From contig JAGVSR010000104.1 in the NCBI GenBank assembly GCA_019137195.1, positions 1 to 47,097 on the forward strand: a stretch of 47,097 bases of DNA, written 5' to 3'. Positions 27,484 through 37,147 of this stretch are shown piece by piece. Position 1 is the stretch's first letter, and every line of letters starts with the position of its first letter. Origin of the DNA: Alphaproteobacteria bacterium (lineage in GTDB: Bacteria > Pseudomonadota > Alphaproteobacteria > Rhizobiales > Hyphomicrobiaceae). The translations under genes and the position numbers were made by a program. The notes beneath the pieces are model-generated. The model worked only from the letters and a program-made list of their open reading frames with translations. It searched no databases and was not told where the DNA came from.

Positions 27484-28128
27484 TCACAGGCGCTCCGTGA
27501 CATCGCGCACGAACGCCGAAAGCCCAAGCTGGCGCTTCCGCTTCAGGCGCTCTGCGACGAGGATCGCCTTGAGGCCCGCGACGCTCGTGTCGAGATCCGC
27601 ATTGACGATCACGTAGTCGTACTCGGCCCAGTGGCTGATCTCGCGCGCAGCCCCGGCCATGCGCGCCGCCACCACGTCCGGCGGATCCTGCGCGCGCGAC
27701 TTGAGACGGCGCTCGAGCGCGTCGCCCGACGGCGGCAGCACGAACACACGAACGATATCCTCGGCCATGGACTCGTTGAGCTGCTGTGCGCCCTGCCAAT
27801 CGATGTCGAAAAGCACGTCGCGTCCTTCGGCAATTGCCTTTTCCACGGGCGCCCGCGGCGTCCCGTAAGAGTTCTGAAACACCCGCGCCCATTCGAGAAG
27901 CTGCCCCTTCTCCGCCATGGCGTCGAACGTTGCGGCATCGACGAAATAGTAATCGCGGCCGTCGACCTCGCCGGGACGGGGGCGCCGCGTCGTCACCGAC
28001 ACCGACAGAGTGATGCCGGGATCTCCGTCGAGCAGCGCGCGCGAGAGCGTCGTCTTGCCGGCTCCCGACGGCGAGGAGAGGATCAGCAAGAGACCCTTGC
28101 GGGCGATCTTCGGCGGCTCGGCGATCAT
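27484..28128 (-). CDS. gmk: Guanylate kinase
   Basis: Phosphorylates GMP to GDP. The 214-aa protein has the P-loop SSPSGAGKTTLSR (Lys25), GMP-binding SVTTRRPRPGEVDGRDYYFV, and DIDWQGAQQL, all standard. It begins 4 bp after the yicC-family stop, so the pair is cotranscribed; gmk next to a yicC-family gene is a widespread arrangement. It is the last gene of the minus-strand block that starts with fabD. Confidence 0.97.
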   Translation of the reverse strand: MIAEPPKIARKGLLLILSSPSGAGKTTLSRALLDGDPGITLSVSVTTRRPRPGEVDGRDYYFVDAATFDAMAEKGQLLEWARVFQNSYGTPRAPVEKAIAEGRDVLFDIDWQGAQQLNESMAEDIVRVFVLPPSGDALERRLKSRAQDPPDVVAARMAGAAREISHWAEYDYVIVNADLDTSVAGLKAILVAERLKRKRQLGLSAFVRDVTERL

Positions 28129-28132
28129 GGCG

Positions 28133-29020
28133 TCACTCGATGTTCTGCACCTGCTCGCGCATCTGGTCGATGACGACCTTCATGGCGAGCCCGGCGCGGG
28201 CGATGTCGGTGTCGTTGGCCTTCGAGGTCAGCGTGTTGGCCTCGCGGTTGAACTCCTGCGCCAGAAAGTCGAGCTTGCGGCCCACGGCCCCGTCCGAGGC
28301 GAGGAGCTCGCGGGCACTCTCGACATGGGCCGCGAGCCGCTTCAGCTCCTCCTCGACGTCGGCACGAGTGGCAATCATGACAGCCTCCTGGTGCAGGCGT
28401 GCGGAATCGAAGCTGTGCCCCGTCTCCATGAGGCGCGAGACCTGCTCCTTTAGGCGCGCGCCAATGGCCTCCGGCGTGCGCGCCGGCGAGCCGGCGACCT
28501 CCGCCGCAAGGCGTGCCACCTCATCGACGCTGGCAGATAGAACAGCAGCCAGCCGCGCACCCTCGGCCTTGCGCGCGGCCGCAAGTGCTGCGAGCGCCTC
28601 GTCGAGCGACCCCAGCATGGCAGCGTGACGCGCGGCGATTGCCGCCTCGTCGTCCTCGCTCTCGACCACCTCGAGCACGCCTTTGAGGCCGAGCAGACCG
28701 TCGGCGCGCGCCGGCGCCACGTCCGCGAGATGATGCAGTCGCTGCGCCGCTGCCATCACCTGGCGCAGCACGTCCTCGTTGAGGATGACCTTTGCCGGAG
28801 CGGCCGAGCGCTCGAGGGTAAGCACGACGTTGAGGCTACCGCGCGAGAAGCGCTTGCTTGCGAGCTCGCGCACCCTGGGCTCCAGCGTGTCGTATCCTGG
28901 TGGGAGCCTCAGTCTCACGTCGAGGCCGCGGTTGTTGACGCTCTTGGCCTCCCAGTGCCACGCCGTGCTTGCGTCAGCGCCCGAGGCGCGGCCAAACCCG
29001 GTCATGCTTTGAAGTGTCAT
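28133..29020 (-). CDS. YicC/YloC-family endoribonuclease
   Basis: A 295-aa member of the YicC family, known to include an RNA endonuclease that acts on small RNAs. It starts LQSMTGFGRASG and ends with the conserved GRKLDFLAQEFNREANTL and a final KVVIDQMREQVQNIE, both family hallmarks. ATG at 29020 is preferred over an in-frame start at 29038 because the conserved MTLQSMTGFG starts here. A 435-bp gap separates it from mltG upstream. Confidence 0.93.
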   Translation of the reverse strand: MTLQSMTGFGRASGADASTAWHWEAKSVNNRGLDVRLRLPPGYDTLEPRVRELASKRFSRGSLNVVLTLERSAAPAKVILNEDVLRQVMAAAQRLHHLADVAPARADGLLGLKGVLEVVESEDDEAAIAARHAAMLGSLDEALAALAAARKAEGARLAAVLSASVDEVARLAAEVAGSPARTPEAIGARLKEQVSRLMETGHSFDSARLHQEAVMIATRADVEEELKRLAAHVESARELLASDGAVGRKLDFLAQEFNREANTLTSKANDTDIARAGLAMKVVIDQMREQVQNIE

Positions 29021-29455
29021 GGCTCTCTCGTCGGCCAAAGTGGGGTGGAAGGTGCAGGCTCAAAGCAGAGTGCTTGAACCCGATCGCTCACTTGCATCGT
29101 AAGTCCCCGCTCCGACCCACGTCCTGAGGCGAGGGGCCCGGACGCCGCTGCTTGCGAGGCCACTCGACCTCTCGGCTGCTGCCGGCGGGAGCTTCGACCT
29201 ATAGGGCAAGGCTAGCGACCCGACCGCCAAGTTCGTCACATCCTGCGGCAGGCTTGAACGAACGTCGCGGTCGAAAGGACACTAGCAAGCCTTCGATCTC
29301 GTGTGGCCCAGATTCTGACGTACGCTCAAGAACCCAGCCGCAAGAATGAAGCGGACTTCAGAATCGCCCCCCTAGGGTGAGGAGTTACCGCACACCGAAA
29401 CGGGCCGTGTGAAAGCCTGACGGAAGCCGAGAGCACGGTCCACTTCGCTGCCGTC
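29021..29455. other. 435-bp gap between mltG and yicC-family gene
   Basis: No gene, tRNA or strong terminator was found. It probably holds a promoter for yicC-gmk, for example GTGACG and GCTAGC words on the minus strand about 200 bp upstream of the yicC-family start, but the match is weak. Its size suggests yicC-gmk is a separate transcription unit from mltG. Confidence 0.4.
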
Positions 29456-30928
29456 CTACCGCTTCGGCTTCCTGACGGGAAGAGGGACCGTTGACGGCGG
29501 TCCGGAAGCGGTGGCTGCGGTCGCCTTGCCGTCCGCAGGTGCCACGGGCACTGCCCCCTCGGTCGGCACCGTCGTCACCACCTGCTTGGCCACCGGAGCC
29601 GGCGCGGCGCCGTCGGGGGCCACAGTCTTGACCGGCGAGGCGACGGGGACTGCGGGCACCGCAGACGGGGTATCGCCGGTAACGGTCTTGACCGGGGAGG
29701 CGACGGGAGCGGCGGGAGCGGCGACGCCAGCCGGCATGAGCGGGACGACCGGCTTCTCCTTCTCGGCGACCTTGGCCGCCGCGGCCTCCTTGGCGCGAAT
29801 GTCCTTCTCGACCTTGCGCCAGTTGGCGACTGCCTCGTTGTGCTCCTTCAGCGTTTCCGAGAAGATATGCCCCCCGTTGCCGTCGGCGACGAAGTAGAGA
29901 TCCTTGGTATCGGCCGGATTGAGCACGGCCTCGATGGCCGCCTGGCCGGGGTTGCAGATCGGCGTCGGCGGCAGCCCCTTGATCTGATACGTGTTGTGGG
30001 CGTTCTTAGCCTCTTTCTCGCTTTGCAGGATCGGCTTTCCCCACTGCACCCCGCCACCGTAGATGCCATAGAGGATGGTCGGGTCGGATTGCAGCGCCAT
30101 ACCCTTCTTGAGGCGGTTCACGAACACGGCCGCCACCTTCTCCCGCTCGTCCTGGCGTCCAGTCTCCTTTTCGACGATGGAGGCCAAGACCAGTGCCTGC
30201 TCCTTGGTCTCGAACGGCAGTCCTGGCTTGCGCTTCTCCCACGCCTCGCCGAGAATCTGCGCCTGAGCCGCCTTCATGCGCTCGACGATCTCGCTGCGGT
30301 CGGCACCTTTGTTGAAGCTATAGGTGTCGGGCGCGAGCGAGCCTTCGGCCGGAATGGCGGTCACCTCACCGGCCAGCGAAAGATCACCCTTCATGCGCTC
30401 GATGATGGCCTGACTCGTCAGGCCCTCGGGCACGACGACCTTGTAGCCGACGGACTTGCCGGCCGCGATGATCTCGAGGACGTCGCGCATGCTGGCGCCG
30501 GCCTTGATGTCGTATTCGCCCGCCTTGAGTTGCAGGTCTTCGCGCCTGCCCAGATAGCGCTGTCCGAGGTAGTTGGCGATGAAGGCCCAGCGGTTGGAAA
30601 TGACGCCCTCCCGCTCGAGCCGCTCGGCGATCTCGGTCCGGCCCTCACCGGCCGGAATGACGAGAACCGTATTGGCGGCCAAGGGACCAGGCTGCTCGTA
30701 GAAATGGCGCAGCAGCAGCACCGAGCCGCCTGCTGCGCAGAGCCCGAACACGACGAGCGTGAGGAAGCCACTGAAGAAGCGCACGAAGCCGCTCACGGCC
30801 TTCGGTGGTTCCCGCAAGCGCTTGGCGCTCCGCGGTCGCGACGGGGCCCGGCCCGGCTCGAGCGCTTCCGCAGGACTCCTCGGGCGCGTCACGTCGCGCA
30901 AAAGCGGGTCCCGGCGATTGCTGCTCAT
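29456..30928 (-). CDS. mltG: Endolytic transglycosylase MltG
   Basis: Inner-membrane enzyme that cuts nascent peptidoglycan strands and sets glycan length. Residues 1-45 are cytoplasmic and basic, and a single helix (FFSGFLTLVVFGLCAAGGSV) spans about 51-70. Then comes the LysM-like part and the catalytic domain with ASIVEKETG (around residue 250, catalytic Glu), SDPTILYGIYGG, and NTYQIKGLPPTPICNPG. The last 120 residues are a Pro/Ala/Lys/Val-rich tail with two copies of PVASPVKTV, unusual in length. It follows fabF in the same direction, the common acpP-fabF-mltG order in this class. Confidence 0.95.
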   Translation of the reverse strand: MSSNRRDPLLRDVTRPRSPAEALEPGRAPSRPRSAKRLREPPKAVSGFVRFFSGFLTLVVFGLCAAGGSVLLLRHFYEQPGPLAANTVLVIPAGEGRTEIAERLEREGVISNRWAFIANYLGQRYLGRREDLQLKAGEYDIKAGASMRDVLEIIAAGKSVGYKVVVPEGLTSQAIIERMKGDLSLAGEVTAIPAEGSLAPDTYSFNKGADRSEIVERMKAAQAQILGEAWEKRKPGLPFETKEQALVLASIVEKETGRQDEREKVAAVFVNRLKKGMALQSDPTILYGIYGGGVQWGKPILQSEKEAKNAHNTYQIKGLPPTPICNPGQAAIEAVLNPADTKDLYFVADGNGGHIFSETLKEHNEAVANWRKVEKDIRAKEAAAAKVAEKEKPVVPLMPAGVAAPAAPVASPVKTVTGDTPSAVPAVPVASPVKTVAPDGAAPAPVAKQVVTTVPTEGAVPVAPADGKATAATASGPPSTVPLPVRKPKR

Positions 30929-31069
30929 GCGTACTACCCTTTGGGCGCGGCCTGCCGACGATCACGGGCGACCCGAATGCGAGTCGCGCCGCGCCGAGCC
31001 TACTGTAAAATATGGCGAAAGGCCGGACAAATGGGAGCTGCCCGTCTGCCAGCCTGGGGGCAGGGCCGG

Positions 31070-32338
31070 TCAGGCCACCCGGCGCATGATCACCGACGCG
31101 TTGGTGCCGCCGAAGCCGAACGAGTTCGAAAGCACGGTGTCTATCTGGCGTGCCTTCGCCTTGTGCGGCACGAGGTCGATGGCCGTCTCGACCGACGGAT
31201 TGTCCAGGTTCAACGTCGGGGGCGCGACATTGTCGCGCATCGCGAGCACGGAGAAGATGGCTTCGACCGCGCCGGCCGCGCCCAAGAGGTGGCCTATCGC
31301 TGACTTGGTCGAGCTCATGGAGATCTTGCCGGCGGCGTTACCGAACAGACGCTCGACCGCAGAGAGCTCGATCTCGTCGCCCATCGGTGTCGACGTACCG
31401 TGCGCGTTCACGTAATCGATCTCGCTCGGATCGATCTTCGCATTCTTGAGCGCCGCACGCATGCAGCGGTAGGCGCCATCGCCCGTCTCGGACGGGGCGG
31501 TGATATGAAATGCGTCGCCCGACATGCCGTAGCCGATGACCTCGGCGTAGATTTTCGCGCCGCGCGCCTTTGCGTGCTCAAGGCTTTCGAGCACGACGAC
31601 GCCCGCGCCCTCGCCCATGACGAACCCGTCGCGGTCCTTGTCGTAGGGGCGCGACGCCTTCGTCGGCGTCTCGTTGAACCCGGTCGACAGCGCCCGGCAG
31701 GCGATGAAGCCCGCCATGCCGATGCGGCAGATCGGACTCTCGGTGCCGCCCGCAACCATGACCTCGGCATCGCCCAGAGCCACGAGACGGGCCGCGTCGC
31801 CGATGGCATGCGTTCCGGTGGCGCAGGCCGTGACGACGGCGTGGTTCGGTCCCTTGAGGCCATGCTTGATCGAGACATAGCCAGCGGCCAGGTTGATCAG
31901 CCGCCCGGGAATGAAGAACGGCGATACGCGCCGCGGGCCCTTGTCGCGCAGAAGGAGCGAGGTGTCGGCAATGCCCGACAACCCCCCGATGCCAGAGCCG
32001 ATGAGAACGCCCGTCGTTTCCTGCCTCTCGGCCGTATCGGCTTTGAAGCCCGAATCGGCAATGGCCTGGTCGGCGGCGGCCACCGCGTAGATGATGTAGT
32101 CGTCGACCTTGCGCTGCTCCTTGGGCTCCATCCAGTCGTCGGGATGGAACAGGCCATCGGCTGTCGGCCCGCGCGGTACGAAATTTGCGATCTGGCAGGT
32201 GAGGTCGGACGCGTCGAAATCGTCCGGGGCGATGCGGCGCGCGCCGCTCTCTCCGGCCAGCAGGCGCTTCCACACCGGCTCGACGCCGCAGCCGAGCGGC
32301 GTCACCAGCCCCAGTCCCGTGATGACAACCCGGCGCAT
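31070..32338 (-). CDS. fabF: 3-oxoacyl-[ACP] synthase II
   Basis: KASII, elongates acyl-ACP with malonyl-ACP. The 422-aa protein carries the catalytic triad Cys172 (VVTACATGTHAIG), His313 (NAHGTSTPMGD) and His350 (KSAIGHLLGAAGA). Position 1 is the normal MRRVVITGLGLVTPLG. Upstream acpP (143-bp gap) and downstream mltG are on the same strand. Complete and typical. Confidence 0.98.
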   Translation of the reverse strand: MRRVVITGLGLVTPLGCGVEPVWKRLLAGESGARRIAPDDFDASDLTCQIANFVPRGPTADGLFHPDDWMEPKEQRKVDDYIIYAVAAADQAIADSGFKADTAERQETTGVLIGSGIGGLSGIADTSLLLRDKGPRRVSPFFIPGRLINLAAGYVSIKHGLKGPNHAVVTACATGTHAIGDAARLVALGDAEVMVAGGTESPICRIGMAGFIACRALSTGFNETPTKASRPYDKDRDGFVMGEGAGVVVLESLEHAKARGAKIYAEVIGYGMSGDAFHITAPSETGDGAYRCMRAALKNAKIDPSEIDYVNAHGTSTPMGDEIELSAVERLFGNAAGKISMSSTKSAIGHLLGAAGAVEAIFSVLAMRDNVAPPTLNLDNPSVETAIDLVPHKAKARQIDTVLSNSFGFGGTNASVIMRRVA

Positions 32339-32481
32339 GCGTCTCGTCCTCGCTCAACGGTTTCCAGATCGAGCCTGGAGAAAGCAATCGAACCGCCCGG
32401 CCGGGCATGGAAACGCGGACGCGACCGTCCCCGGCCACCTCCGCATCCCATAGCGCTCAGACCCGGCGGCGTACGCCACCC

Positions 32482-32724
32482 TCAGGCAGCGGAAGCGTTC
32501 TTCTCGAGGAAGCGGACGGCGTCGCCGACCGTCTTGATGCTCTCGGCGGCCTCGTCCGGAATCTCGCAGCCGAACTCCTCCTCGAACGCCATCACCAGCT
32601 CCACCGTGTCCAAGCTGTCGGCTCCGAGATCGTCGATAAAGCTCGCGTCCTCGGCCACCTTGTCGGCCTCAACGCCGAGATGCTCGACGACGATCTTCTT
32701 CACGCGCTCTGCGACATCGCTCAT
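32482..32724 (-). CDS. acpP: Acyl carrier protein
   Basis: 80 aa, with the phosphopantetheine-attachment motif [16 protein letters not shown] (Ser37). The acyl group carried on the prosthetic arm is extended by FabF; the arm is added by AcpS (9160-9564). Very acidic, as expected. The 256-bp gap to fabG upstream probably contains its own promoter, consistent with its need for high expression. Confidence 0.98.
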   Translation of the reverse strand: MSDVAERVKKIVVEHLGVEADKVAEDASFIDDLGADSLDTVELVMAFEEEFGCEIPDEAAESIKTVGDAVRFLEKNASAA

Positions 32725-32980
32725 TGGTCCCTCGCGTCCCTGTTCTTTTTCGGCTTCGATCTCGTTCGTTTGTCTACCGTGCCTCGCGAGGGAGAGCCTC
32801 CCGCCGACGGCAGCGCGGCCGTCTGATCGATAGGGCTTTTCCGCGAGCTTCGCAGCAAAAAACGAGGCCAGTTAACACACTTCCCGAGGGTTTGCCAGCA
32901 CTGCGCTCCCCCGCCGCACCCGTCGTCCCCAGCTCACCCGAACCGCGTTGCCGCACAACGAAAAGCTGCGGAAAGTGCCG

Positions 32981-33727
32981 CTAAACCATCGCCATGCCGC
33001 CGTTGATGTGAAGCGTCTGACCGGTCATGTAGCCGCCGGACGCCGCGGCGAGATAAAGCGCGCCCGCGGCAATGTCCTCGGGGGAGCCGAAGCGCTGAGC
33101 CGGGATCATCTTGGCAACCTCCTCGACCTGCTTCTCGTTCAGAACGTCCGTCATGGCGGTCTTGATGAAGCCCGGTGCAATGCAGTTGGCCGTAATGCCG
33201 CGGTTCGCCACCTCGCGCGCAAGGCTCTTGGTCATGCCGATCATGCCGGCCTTCGAGGCCGCGTAGTTGCCCTGCCCCGGATTGCCGAACACACCCGACA
33301 CGGACGAGATGTTGATGATACGCCCGTAGCCGGTCTTGTTTCGCAGCATGGCCCGCGCCGCGGCCCGGCACAGCATGAAGGTCGAGGTGAGATTGACGGC
33401 GATCACGTCGTCCCACTGCTCGTCCTTCATGACCATGAACAGGTTGTCCTTCGTGAGGCCGGCGTTGTTGACGAGGATGTCGAGCCGGCCGCCGAGGGCC
33501 TTGATGGCCTCGTCGATGAGCTTCTGAACCTGCGCCCGATCTGCGAGATCGCACGGGCAGACGACGCAGCGATCGCCGAGCGACGCCTTCAGCGCCTCGA
33601 GCTTGTCCACCTGCCGGCCCGAGATGGCGACGGTCGCGCCCGCCTTGTGGAAGGTTCGTGCGATCGCCTCGCCGATGCCGCCCGTGGCGCCCGTGACGAG
33701 GGCGGTCTTGCCTGTGAGATCGAACAT
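32981..33727 (-). CDS. fabG: 3-oxoacyl-[ACP] reductase
   Basis: NADPH-dependent reductase of the short-chain dehydrogenase family, 248 aa. Cofactor motif TGATGGIG (12-19), NNAG (87-90), catalytic Ser142, Tyr155 and Lys159 (GQGNYAASKAG), C-terminal INGGMAMV. A palindromic repeat copy fills the gap between it and fabD upstream. Confidence 0.98.
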   Translation of the reverse strand: MFDLTGKTALVTGATGGIGEAIARTFHKAGATVAISGRQVDKLEALKASLGDRCVVCPCDLADRAQVQKLIDEAIKALGGRLDILVNNAGLTKDNLFMVMKDEQWDDVIAVNLTSTFMLCRAAARAMLRNKTGYGRIINISSVSGVFGNPGQGNYAASKAGMIGMTKSLAREVANRGITANCIAPGFIKTAMTDVLNEKQVEEVAKMIPAQRFGSPEDIAAGALYLAAASGGYMTGQTLHINGGMAMV

Positions 33728-33749
33728 ATGAACTCCTTGTCGCTTCTAA

Positions 33750-33870
33750 CCCCCTTGCCCCGTTGCTCCTCCGCGACGGAGTGAGGGTCGGGGTGAGGGA
33801 CAGCCCAGGCACTACGCTAGCTGCCGCCTCTCACCCAAACCCTCTCTCCGCTCGCGGGGAGAGGGGCCGG
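33750..33870. repeat. Palindromic repeat copy B, fabD-fabG gap
   Basis: About 120 bp containing GAGGGTCGGGGTGAGGGAC and the inverted TCACCCAAACCCTCTCTCCG, plus end hairpins (CTCGCGGGGAGAGG). The core words are shared with the copies at 12161-12270 and 39132-39255. It lies between same-strand genes, after the fabD stop. Confidence 0.85.
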
Positions 33871-33876
33871 AGGTCA

Positions 33877-34821
33877 CTATCCGAGAAATGCCATCGCCGC
33901 CTCGATGTCGGCCGGCGTGCCGAGGCTCGTGGCGTTGAAGTCCTTGTGGATGCGCTTCACCAGTCCGGCCAGAACCTTGCCGTGGCCGATCTCGAAGATG
34001 TCGGTGATGCCGTTCTGAGCCAAGTACTGCGTGCATTCGCGCCAGCGCACGGTGCCGGTCACCTGCTCGACGAGGCGGCGCCGGATCTCGGCGGGGTCGG
34101 AAATCGGCGAAGCGAGAACGTTCGCCACAACCGGCACCACCGGCGCCTTGATCTCGACCTTCGACAAGGCTTCGGCCATCGCGTCGGCCGCCGGCTTCAT
34201 GAGCGCACAATGGAAGGGTGCGGACACGGGAAGCGGGATCGCACGGCGCACGCCGAATCCCTTGCCGGCCTCGGGCACGCGGTCGATGGCCGACTTGTGG
34301 CCCGATAGCACGACCTGTGTCGGCTCGTTGTCGTTGGCGACCTGGCACACGTCGCCCTGGGCTGCGGCTTCCGCTACTTTTTGAGCGACGTCGAGCCCAA
34401 CTCCCAGGAGCGCGGTCATCGCCCCCTGCCCCACCGGCACGGCTGCCTGCATGGCCTGGCCGCGCAGCTTCAGGAGGCGCGCGGTATCCGCGAGCGAGAA
34501 CGCGCCCGCTGCGGCCAGCGCCGAGTACTCACCGAGTGAGTGGCCAGCGACGAACCTCACCTTGTTCTTGAGCGAGAAGCCCTTCTCGCGCTCGAGCACC
34601 CGCATCACCGCCATCGACACTGCCATCAGCGCCGGCTGAGCGTTCTCGGTCAGCGTCAGTGTCTCCTTCGGGCCTTCCCACATAATGGCCGAGAGCTTCT
34701 GCCCGAGCGCGGCATCGACCTCGTCGAACACCTCCTGGGCGCACTTGAAGGTGGCTGCGAGCTCGCGCCCCATGCCGACGTCTTGGCTGCCCTGACCGGG
34801 GAAAACGAATGCGATCGCCAT
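33877..34821 (-). CDS. fabD: Malonyl-CoA:ACP transacylase
   Basis: Loads malonyl onto ACP. The 314-aa protein has FPGQGSQ near the start, the nucleophile motif GHSLGEYSALAAAG (Ser95), QNGITD and the catalytic His204 in SAPFHCALM. ATG at 34821 gives the normal start MAIAFVFPGQ; the open frame upstream is not protein-like. First gene of the fabD-fabG-acpP-fabF block. Confidence 0.97.
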   Translation of the reverse strand: MAIAFVFPGQGSQDVGMGRELAATFKCAQEVFDEVDAALGQKLSAIMWEGPKETLTLTENAQPALMAVSMAVMRVLEREKGFSLKNKVRFVAGHSLGEYSALAAAGAFSLADTARLLKLRGQAMQAAVPVGQGAMTALLGVGLDVAQKVAEAAAQGDVCQVANDNEPTQVVLSGHKSAIDRVPEAGKGFGVRRAIPLPVSAPFHCALMKPAADAMAEALSKVEIKAPVVPVVANVLASPISDPAEIRRRLVEQVTGTVRWRECTQYLAQNGITDIFEIGHGKVLAGLVKRIHKDFNATSLGTPADIEAAMAFLG

Positions 34822-35151
34822 GCTGTCCCGCCGTACCGATTGAATTCGAGTTCCGGGCTTAAGACACCGGTGCATTCGGCGAGTCAAGCGCGGCAGGAAC
34901 ACGCTCGTGCCCCGGCGCGGGCGCAAATCCGGAGGCTGATGGCGGGACCACAGCCTTTGACAGGAGCAAGATTGTGTTGCCCCAGGTGCCCTGCCGTCGC
35001 GTTCTGGCTGGATTATGAGGACTGGCCGCAATAGCCCCGAGACCGCGCAAGCCGTTGCGCCGCGTCCGATGACGGGAACAGGCGCCTTCTCTCTCCCGAT
35101 CCCGACGACGGCCGTCGCCGGCGGCCAAGCCCATCCGCGCTCGTGCAAAGA

Positions 35152-35186
35152 AAACCGGGGCTCGGCGTCGCCGCCGGCCCCGGTTT
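35152..35186 (-). terminator. Intrinsic terminator after the ATPase-inhibitor gene
   Basis: Minus strand: AAACCGGGGC / GCCCCGGTTT, a perfect 10-bp stem with a 15-nt loop, followed by TTTTCTTTG. It begins 19 bp after the DUF1476 gene stop, so that gene is a separate unit from fabD. The rest of the 383-bp gap (34822-35204) has no other gene seen. Confidence 0.8.
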
Positions 35187-35204
35187 CAAACTGGCCCCGG
35201 AGAC

Positions 35205-35528
35205 CTATTTCGGCGATTCGATCTCTAGCACCGCCTTGGCGAGGGCCTCGCTCATGAACTTGCGAATCTCTGCGTCGTCGATCTTGAGACCCTTGCCAGC
35301 GAGATCGCCCTTCACCTTGCGAAACACGTCGTCGTCGCCCTTCTCGGCAAGATCGGCCTTGCGCACGGCCTTGACGTACTCCTCGAGGGCGGTCCCCGAC
35401 AGCCCCATCTTGGCGCCGGCCCACTCGGCCAGCATCTTGTTGCGCCGGCTCTCGGCCTTGAACTTCAGGTCCTGGTCGAGCGCAAACTTCTTCTCGAAGC
35501 CCCTCTCGCGATCGTCGAACGTCGTCAT
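35205..35528 (-). CDS. F1FO-ATPase inhibitor, zeta-type (DUF1476)
   Basis: A 107-aa protein of the alphaproteobacterial zeta-subunit family, which inhibits ATP hydrolysis by the F1 motor through an inserted N-terminal helix. It begins TTFDDRERGFEKKFALDQDL, the family signature, and is followed by the four-helix bundle (RRNKMLAEWAGAKMGLSG to MSEALAKAVLEIE). ATG at 35528 has GGTGGAG 7 nt upstream; the preceding in-frame ATG at 35540 is less favoured. Likely monocistronic with its own terminator. Confidence 0.94.
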   Translation of the reverse strand: MTTFDDRERGFEKKFALDQDLKFKAESRRNKMLAEWAGAKMGLSGTALEEYVKAVRKADLAEKGDDDVFRKVKGDLAGKGLKIDDAEIRKFMSEALAKAVLEIESPK

Positions 35529-35706
35529 CAGATTCTCCACCTCAGCGTGCGTTCTCTTTTTGTTTCCACTCGCCAGCCGTGCGGCGTATGGCTGCCGGGG
35601 ACTCTATCGTCCGCGCTGCCTACCCCGCCCCGAACAACAAATCAATGGCTGGATCAACCACTTGGGAACCCCGTGAACCAGTCCGTGAATTGCACCCCCG
35701 TTAACA

Positions 35707-35735
35707 TTGTCTCGCCCCCCTCGTTCGGCTAGTGT
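35707..35735 (+). promoter_or_regulatory. Candidate promoter for purC
   Basis: TTGTCT at 35707-35712 and TAGTGT at 35730-35735, 17-bp spacing, within the divergent region between the DUF1476 gene and purC. It implies a leader of about 145 nt. Partial match only. Confidence 0.35.
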
Positions 35736-35886
35736 CGCCGAAGGATTTTTGTGCGTCGGGCCGGCCCGTGCGACGCCCTTCAGCAGGTGAAAACACGCTG
35801 CAAGATCAATGGGCCGGCTCTACGGGATCGATCCGTCCCTTCCCACAATACGAGCATAGAGCGTGATCTTCAAAGGACCAGGATCA

Positions 35887-36675
35887 ATGAACAAGCGCCG
35901 CCGCATCTACGAAGGCAAGGCCAAGGTGCTCTACGAAGGCCCCGAGCCCGGCACGCTGATCCAGCATTTCAAGGACGATGCGACCGCATTCAACGCCAAG
36001 AAGCACGCCCTCATCGAAGGCAAGGGTGTGCTCAACAACCGCATCTCGGAGTACATCTTCCAGAGGCTCGGCGAGATTGGCGTGCCGACGCACTTCATCA
36101 AGCGCCTCAACATGCGCGAGCAGCTGATCCGCGAGGTCGAGATCGTGCCGCTCGAGGTCGTCGTGCGCAATGTCGCGGCCGGCTCGCTCGCGACGCGGCT
36201 GGGACTCGAGGAGGGCATGCAGCTGCCGCGCTCGATCATCGAGTTCTATTACAAGTCGGATGCCCTGAACGACCCGATGGTCTCGGAGGAGCACATCACG
36301 GCGTTCGGCTGGGCGACGCCCCAGGAGCTCGACGAGATCATGCAGCTCGCACTCAGGATCAACGACTTCCTGGTCGGGCTCTTCCTCGGCATCGGCATCC
36401 GGCTGGTCGACTTCAAGGTCGAGTTCGGCCGCCTGTGGGAGAACGAGCTGCCGCGCATCATCCTGGCCGACGAGATCAGCCCGGATTGCTGCCGGCTGTG
36501 GGACATCCATACCGCCGACAAGCTCGACAAGGACCGCTTCCGCCGCGACATGGGGGGCCTGCTCGAAGCCTACCAGGAGGTCGCCAAGCGCCTGGGCGTC
36601 CTGACCGAGAACCGCCCGCCCAAGGGCACGGGCCCGGTGCTCGTCGCCTCGAATCCGACTGGAAAGCCGAACTGA
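35887..36675 (+). CDS. purC: SAICAR synthetase PurC
   Basis: Joins CAIR with aspartate to SAICAR, the step after PurE. The 262-aa protein has [76 protein letters not shown] and [11 protein letters not shown], all family motifs. The ATG at 35887 has AGGA upstream. purS follows after a 59-bp gap holding half a palindromic repeat. Confidence 0.97.
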   Translation: MNKRRRIYEGKAKVLYEGPEPGTLIQHFKDDATAFNAKKHALIEGKGVLNNRISEYIFQRLGEIGVPTHFIKRLNMREQLIREVEIVPLEVVVRNVAAGSLATRLGLEEGMQLPRSIIEFYYKSDALNDPMVSEEHITAFGWATPQELDEIMQLALRINDFLVGLFLGIGIRLVDFKVEFGRLWENELPRIILADEISPDCCRLWDIHTADKLDKDRFRRDMGGLLEAYQEVAKRLGVLTENRPPKGTGPVLVASNPTGKPN

Positions 36676-36680
36676 GGAAT

Positions 36681-36722
36681 TGTTCCCCTCTCCCCATCGC
36701 GAAAGGGGATGGGGAGAGAGAG
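36681..36722. repeat. Half-copy of the palindromic repeat
   Basis: CCCCTCTCCCCATC, GCGAAA, GGGGATGGGGAGAG: a partial inverted element that begins just after the purC stop and ends before purS. It resembles one end of the longer copies. Confidence 0.6.
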
Positions 36723-36734
36723 CGACACCTGACC

Positions 36735-36977
36735 ATGAAAGCCCGCATCAAGATCACCCTCAAGAACGGCGTCCTCGACCCGCAGGGAAAGGCCATCCAG
36801 GGCGCGCTCGGTGCGCTCGGCTTTTCCGGCGTCGACGATGTGCGCCAAGGCAAGTACATCGAGGTCGCACTCGCCGAGATGGACGAGGCGAAGGCCAAGG
36901 ACGCCGTCGAGCGCATGTGCAAGGACCTCTTGGCCAACACCGTCATCGAGAACTACAGCTACGAGCTGGTGAGCTGA
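36735..36977 (+). CDS. purS: FGAM synthase subunit PurS
   Basis: Small subunit that docks glutaminase PurQ on PurL to make FGAM synthase. The 80-aa protein has KITLKNGVLDPQGKAIQGAL and the closing CKDLLANTVIENYSYEL, typical of PurS. In most alphaproteobacteria purQ follows directly; here it is 1.4 kb away because two other genes are inserted. purL is not in the window. Confidence 0.95.
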   Translation: MKARIKITLKNGVLDPQGKAIQGALGALGFSGVDDVRQGKYIEVALAEMDEAKAKDAVERMCKDLLANTVIENYSYELVS

Positions 36978-37147
36978 CATGCGAGGTCATGTGGCGGGCT
37001 GACACGGTGACCGACATGAAGCCGAGGCCGTCCCACCACCCCCCCTTGCGGCGACGAGCCCGGCAAGCAGCAGAGGGTCGCGCCGAATGTGAGGCTCACG
37101 CTCGTCGATCCGCCCCATCCACACTCCGTCACGGTGCGGGAGGCTGC

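Noticed and set aside
29840-31303. 487-codon plus-strand frame across mltG and the end of fabF
   Set aside because: Antisense to conserved catalytic motifs and lacking any protein-like features.
31400-32833. 477-codon plus-strand frame across fabF and acpP
   Set aside because: Spans the reverse of two core genes and the gap between them; no domain.
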